NCBI RefSeq assembly: GCF_015670745.1
Contig: NZ_JADPCH010000008.1
Span: 26,351-90,350, forward strand
Source of the DNA: Collinsella aerofaciens
GTDB taxonomy: Bacteria; Actinomycetota; Coriobacteriia; Coriobacteriales; Coriobacteriaceae
Reading direction: 5' to 3'
Length of the DNA stretch: 64,000 bases
The position numbers were made by a program, and so were the translations under genes. The number at the start of each line of letters is the position of its first letter. Position 1 is the first letter of the stretch. Below, in pieces: positions 60,433-64,000 of this stretch. The notes below the pieces were generated by a model. The model was not told where the DNA came from and searched no databases. It worked only from the letters and a program-made list of their open reading frames with translations.

Positions 60433-60470
60433 AGCGGGGGGCGAACGTTGAGATAACGTTTGCCCTCGCT
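60433..60470. terminator. Bidirectional terminator between convergent genes
   Basis: AGCGGGGGGCGAACGTT (60433-60449) pairs with AACGTTTGCCCTCGCT (60455-60470) with small mismatches and a GAGAT loop. It separates the DUF2752 gene from the convergent amidohydrolase gene. Confidence 0.75.
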
Positions 60471-60506
60471 TTGCTCTAGCCAGGTTGTTATGGGTGGGCG
60501 TGACGG

Positions 60507-61970
60507 CTACTCGCCATGCTTCTCCTCGTGGCGAGCGGCAGCCCGCGCATCGTGGATGCCCTTGATGGCGGCATGGCGGGCGGTGCGGGCGTCGTGCACG
60601 GCGTCGCGGGCCTCGGCGGCCGTTGCCTTGGCAGAGCGCAGCTTGGCTGCCAGGTCGGGATTGGTCTCGGCAACCGCGGCGATCGTGGGGCCGTCGAGCT
60701 CTTCTTGCGTGGGCTCGGCCAAAAAGTCGATGGCATACTGAGCGGCTACCATGGAGCCCTTGGCGAGCACGCTCTCGTCGATCTTATAGAAGCAGGAGTG
60801 CTGGGCATAGGTGGCGCCGATCTGGGGGTTGCGCGTGCCAACAAAGGCGAGCACGCCCGGTACGCGGCGCAGATACTCCGAGAAGTCCTCGCCCGAAAGC
60901 GTGCCGCGATAATGGCCTTCGCCGGCTGCACCCAGGCACTTGACCACGGCCTGACGGCAGCGCTCGCTCGAGGCGGCATCGTTTTCGACCTTGTAGTTGG
61001 CGATGGTGTAGTCGGTAAGTTCGGCCTCGGCGCCCAGGGCTGCCGCGGTGTGCTCCACGATGCGGCGCATGAGCTCGGGCATTTCCTCGTGCGTCCTGTC
61101 GCCATAGGTGCGCACCGTGCCGGCAAGGTAGGCCGTGCCGGCGATAACGTTGCGCGCGGTGCCACCATGCAACTCGCCGACGGTGATGACGGCGGGCTCG
61201 TAGGGGCTGATTTCGCGCGAGACGATGGTCTGCAGGGCGTTGACGATCTCGGCAGCCACCATAACGGCGTCGTGGCCGCGCTGGGGCATGGCGCCATGGC
61301 ACGAGGTGCCGCGAACGTCGATGCGGAACCAGTCGGTGTTTGCCATGCGCGGGCCGGGCTCGCAGCTCACGGTGCCGGCGTCGACCTCGCTCCAAATGTG
61401 AGCGGCATAGGCGCCATCGACGCCATCGAGCACACCGGTGCCGATCATGAGCTTGGCACCCTGGCCGTTTTCCTCGCTGGGCTGGAACACGATGCGGACC
61501 TCGCCGTGGATGTCATCGGTCATGTGGCGCAGGATTTGCAGCGTGCCGAGCATCATGGCGATATGACAGTCGTGACCGCAGGCGTGCATGCAACCCTCAT
61601 TGACGCTGGCGAACTCCTCGCCGGTCTGTTCGGTGACGGGCAGGGCGTCGATATCGGCGCGTAGCAGGATACGGCGGCGCGGCGTGCCGTCCTCGCGGTA
61701 GGCATCCGGCGCGGTGCCGCGAAGCGTTGCTACCAAGCCGGTCTTGAGCGGACGCTCGTAGGGGATATTCATGGCGTCGAGCTGGTTGGCGATGTCGGAG
61801 GTCGTGCGCTCCTCGGCAAGGCTCAGCTCCGGGTGCTTATGGAAGTGGCGGCGCTGCTTGATGATATAGGGTTCAAACTCGGTAGCGATATCTTTGATGG
61901 CTGCGGTGACGTCGTCAGCCGCGCGAGCCTCGGTCGCCGCCATAATCTGCTGTGCCTTGGTCTTCGTCAT
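60507..61970 (-). CDS. M20-family amidohydrolase/peptidase
   Basis: Protein of 487 residues of the M20D group (hippurate, N-acyl or indole-amino acid hydrolases). Metal ligands are in EGCMHACGHDCHIAMMLG, the catalytic Glu pair in QPSEENGQGAKLMI, with later metal-site elements AHIWSEVDAG and HGAMPQRGHDAVM. The C-terminal 60 residues are an Ala-rich coiled tail not found in typical members. ATG 61970 with AAGGAG 10 bases before it; the frame remains open to 62588 but overlaps the divergent gene. The two divergent amidohydrolases share a promoter region (61971-62138). Confidence 0.9.
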   Translation of the reverse strand: MTKTKAQQIMAATEARAADDVTAAIKDIATEFEPYIIKQRRHFHKHPELSLAEERTTSDIANQLDAMNIPYERPLKTGLVATLRGTAPDAYREDGTPRRRILLRADIDALPVTEQTGEEFASVNEGCMHACGHDCHIAMMLGTLQILRHMTDDIHGEVRIVFQPSEENGQGAKLMIGTGVLDGVDGAYAAHIWSEVDAGTVSCEPGPRMANTDWFRIDVRGTSCHGAMPQRGHDAVMVAAEIVNALQTIVSREISPYEPAVITVGELHGGTARNVIAGTAYLAGTVRTYGDRTHEEMPELMRRIVEHTAAALGAEAELTDYTIANYKVENDAASSERCRQAVVKCLGAAGEGHYRGTLSGEDFSEYLRRVPGVLAFVGTRNPQIGATYAQHSCFYKIDESVLAKGSMVAAQYAIDFLAEPTQEELDGPTIAAVAETNPDLAAKLRSAKATAAEARDAVHDARTARHAAIKGIHDARAAARHEEKHGE

Positions 61971-62138
61971 GGTCGATTTGCTCCTTGCTGGGTTGATCGC
62001 AAAATCGTACAGGCTCTCTCCAGTATGCCACCTGCCGCTAGGGCTGGTAAAGTTGCCGTTTGCCGCTTGGGGTTTTGTTGCAGGGGCGGGGGAGTACACT
62101 CGGGGGTGTTGAATTTCCTGCCAGAGATGGGGATGCTC

Positions 62139-63776
62139 ATGCAGCATATCGATCGGATTATCCGCTCCAAGAACGTCTTTACCGCGCAAGACGGCATCGA
62201 TACCGCCCGCGAGCTGGCGATTGCCATTGCAGGCGACCGTACCGTCGCAGTCGGTGCGCCCGGTGACGTGATCGCCGCCGCTCCCGCCGCCACGTCGGTT
62301 ATCGACTACGGCGAGCAGTTTGTCTGCCCCGGTTTCCATGACGCTCATCTGCACTTCTTCCATACCTCGGTCGGTTCCTCGCCGTACATGCTCATGGATA
62401 TGGGCACGTCCGAGGCGGCGCTGGTGCAACATGCGCTCGAGTTTTCCCAGGACCTGCCCGACGACGCTTGGGTTGTGACGCAGGGCTGGCGCGACTACCG
62501 TTGGGACCCGCCCGAGCATCCTACCAAGGCGTCGCTTGATGTGGCATTCCCCGATCGTCCCTGTGTTATGTATTCGGGCGACGGGCACACGCTGTGGCTC
62601 AACAGCCGCGCACTCGATGCACTCGGCGTCACGCGCGACAGCGAGTCACCAGCGGGCGGTAGCTACGACAAGGACGCAAACGGCGAGCTCACGGGTATCG
62701 CTCACGAGGCGGCTGCCATGCAGCTGCTGCCGCGCTGCCTTGAGTGGCTGGGCGAAGATCGCATCGCAAGCGCTTACGCCGATCAAATGAGGCGTATGGC
62801 CGAGCAGGGCATCACCTCGATATGCGATATGTCGCTCATGCCCATGCCGGGCTGCGATTTTATCCGCGACGACGTCTACGACAAACTGCAGGCAGCCGGC
62901 AAGTTGGGCATCCGAGCCCATCTGTTCCCCACGCTGTTGGATGACCAGTCACGCTTGGAAGAGCTGCAGACCCGCTACGCGAACAACGCGCTGCTCTCGG
63001 CGCCAGGCTTTAAGCAGTTCTTCGACGGCGTGTCGAGCGAACACACGGCCTATCTCACCGAGCCCTATACCAACCCGCGCTTCCCGGGCGACCAGGGCCG
63101 TCTGACAGTTCCTGCCGAGCGCATGCGTAAGCTGGTTCTGGCGGCCGCGGAGCGCGGCCACACCGTGCGCATCCACGTCATCGGCGACGGTGCCATCCAT
63201 GCCGCGCTCGATATCTTTGAGGAGGCCGCCGAACTGTACGGACTGCCCCAGCACGGTCATAACACGCTCGAGCATCTGGAGAACCTCCTGCCCGAGGACA
63301 TCGATCGTCTACGCAAGCTTAACGTCGTTGCCTCGAGCCAGCCCTGTCACATTACACTCGACCCGGGCGGCCCCGAGCGCGATCTGGGCCTGGAGCGCAG
63401 CCGCATCATGTGGCCGTTTGCGACCTATAAGCAGCGCGGCATTCGCCAAGCCTTCGGTACCGACAGCCCTATTACGCCCGTTACCAGCATGAATGTGCTC
63501 TACACGGCTATCACGCGCCAGGACCCCCGCAGCCACTGGCCCGAGGGCGGCTGGTTGCCGAGCGAGCGTATCGACGCGGCAACGGCCCTGCGCAACTACA
63601 CGCTTGGCAGCGCGTACGCAGCGGGCGACGAGCAAAACCTCGGCAGCTTGGAGCCCGGCAAGTATGCCGACCTTGTAGTCCTGGACCAAAACCCGCTCAC
63701 CATCGACCCCCAAGAGCTCCAGGCCACCAAGGTTCAGGCCACCTACCTGGCAGGTAACTTGATTTACGAGCGCTAA
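62139..63776 (+). CDS. YtcJ-like metal-dependent amidohydrolase
   Basis: Protein of 545 residues of the amidohydrolase superfamily, YtcJ group. The first metal motif is CPGFHDAHLHFF (HxH, about residues 62-72). Later come SGDGHTLWLNSRAL, VRIHVIGDGAIHAALD (His) and the C-terminal AFGTDSPITPVTSMNVLYTA with the final Asp. Substrates of the group are mostly unknown amides, imides or formamides. ATG 62139 with GGGG 6 bases upstream; ATG 62133 and 62127 are in-frame alternatives. It is divergent from the M20 gene and ends in a strong terminator. Confidence 0.88.
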   Translation: MQHIDRIIRSKNVFTAQDGIDTARELAIAIAGDRTVAVGAPGDVIAAAPAATSVIDYGEQFVCPGFHDAHLHFFHTSVGSSPYMLMDMGTSEAALVQHALEFSQDLPDDAWVVTQGWRDYRWDPPEHPTKASLDVAFPDRPCVMYSGDGHTLWLNSRALDALGVTRDSESPAGGSYDKDANGELTGIAHEAAAMQLLPRCLEWLGEDRIASAYADQMRRMAEQGITSICDMSLMPMPGCDFIRDDVYDKLQAAGKLGIRAHLFPTLLDDQSRLEELQTRYANNALLSAPGFKQFFDGVSSEHTAYLTEPYTNPRFPGDQGRLTVPAERMRKLVLAAAERGHTVRIHVIGDGAIHAALDIFEEAAELYGLPQHGHNTLEHLENLLPEDIDRLRKLNVVASSQPCHITLDPGGPERDLGLERSRIMWPFATYKQRGIRQAFGTDSPITPVTSMNVLYTAITRQDPRSHWPEGGWLPSERIDAATALRNYTLGSAYAAGDEQNLGSLEPGKYADLVVLDQNPLTIDPQELQATKVQATYLAGNLIYER

Positions 63777-63795
63777 CCCCATACCCCACCCATAA

Positions 63796-63824
63796 GGGGC
63801 ACGTTTCAGCAACGTGCCCCTTTC
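63796..63824 (+). terminator. Strong terminator
   Basis: GGGGCACGTT (63796-63805) and AACGTGCCCC (63811-63820) with a TCAGC loop, followed by TTTCTT. Confidence 0.92.
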
Positions 63825-63920
63825 TTGTTCGCACCATCTGCATCGCCATTTTGCTGCACTGACTTTTCTGAATGCCGGGCCCGAATAAGTTACCCCAGCT
63901 CCCGGGGCGGACCGGAGGGC

Positions 63921-63992
63921 ATGAAGTTTGTCGCGAGTTCCGCACGCAAAGGAAAGCACTTAATGTGCTTTCCGTCTTGCGCAGGACTGTAG
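63921..63992 (+). other. Possible short ORF overlapping a hairpin at the window edge
   Basis: An ATG preceded by CGGAGGG opens 23 codons (MKFVASSARKGKHLMCFPSC, then AGL) and stops at 63992. Inside it GGAAAGCAC (63951-63959) pairs with GTGCTTTCC (63965-63973), with a further GCAAG-like outer pairing. It may be a leader peptide, a repeat element or simply a hairpin before the next gene. The evidence is weak and the downstream sequence is not available. Confidence 0.3.
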
Positions 63993-64000
63993 AGCAGCAA

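Overview
The window reads as a chromosomal segment of a GC-rich gut actinobacterium of the Coriobacteriia, most likely Collinsella. This is an inference from codon use, the mix of actinobacterial and clostridial gene families (a large BadF/HgdC-type activator fusion, an Asp23 envelope-stress cluster, OPT transporter, sortase-anchored surface protein) and the many intergenic palindromes. No rRNA, tRNA, insertion sequence, phage gene or cas gene was seen.

Layout. 0-14.7 kb holds an FtsX-type ABC exporter, a small conserved protein, an HTH membrane regulator, phosphofructokinase, a membrane-anchored Ntn hydrolase, an M18 aminopeptidase, a RelB/PIN toxin-antitoxin pair, a 2-hydroxyacid dehydrogenase, methionine aminopeptidase, a radical SAM protein and an alpha/beta hydrolase. 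14.9-17.2 kb is a signalling pair: a degenerate-GGDEF/receiver/HD-GYP protein followed by an HPt protein. 17.4-20.8 kb is a visibly more A/T-rich module (DUF2975-like membrane protein, XRE regulator, ABC ATPase and two permeases), probably acquired. 21-25.3 kb is a complete polar amino acid ABC operon with a class I glutamine amidotransferase at its end. 25.7-31.3 kb has dxs, an HD protein, a CmpB-like membrane protein and amt-glnK. 31.3-35.6 kb has a TetR/MFS pair, a HAD phosphatase, a candidate SOS-controlled small toxin locus and a second TetR-like gene. The latter precedes a 1593-residue BadF/HgdC-HgdB-like protein (35.6-40.4 kb).

40.4-48.3 kb has a decayed gene, a small exported protein, a DUF389 protein, a 1151-residue sortase-anchored coiled-coil/CAP surface protein whose frame is broken at a run of ten G, and an OPT transporter. 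48.5-64 kb is mostly housekeeping: coaX, dCMP deaminase, a NifU-like protein, lgt, a polytopic membrane protein, yebC, an AmaP/DUF2273/Asp23 operon, a YitT protein, two zinc-ribbon membrane proteins (one apparently starting at AUA), a DUF2752 protein, an M20 amidohydrolase and a YtcJ-like amidohydrolase.

The most unusual signals are: (1) the G10 tract that would act as an on/off switch for the surface protein; (2) a 41-residue hydrophobic/basic peptide with a LexA-like box, an occluded ribosome binding site and a convergent antisense promoter, resembling an SOS-controlled type I toxin; (3) an array of six 15-bp half-sites in alternating orientation every 40 bp at 25.5 kb, with a covarying base pair; and (4) a large set of intergenic palindromes, several sharing a GGGACAG core but carrying different self-complementary arms, often abutting stop codons.
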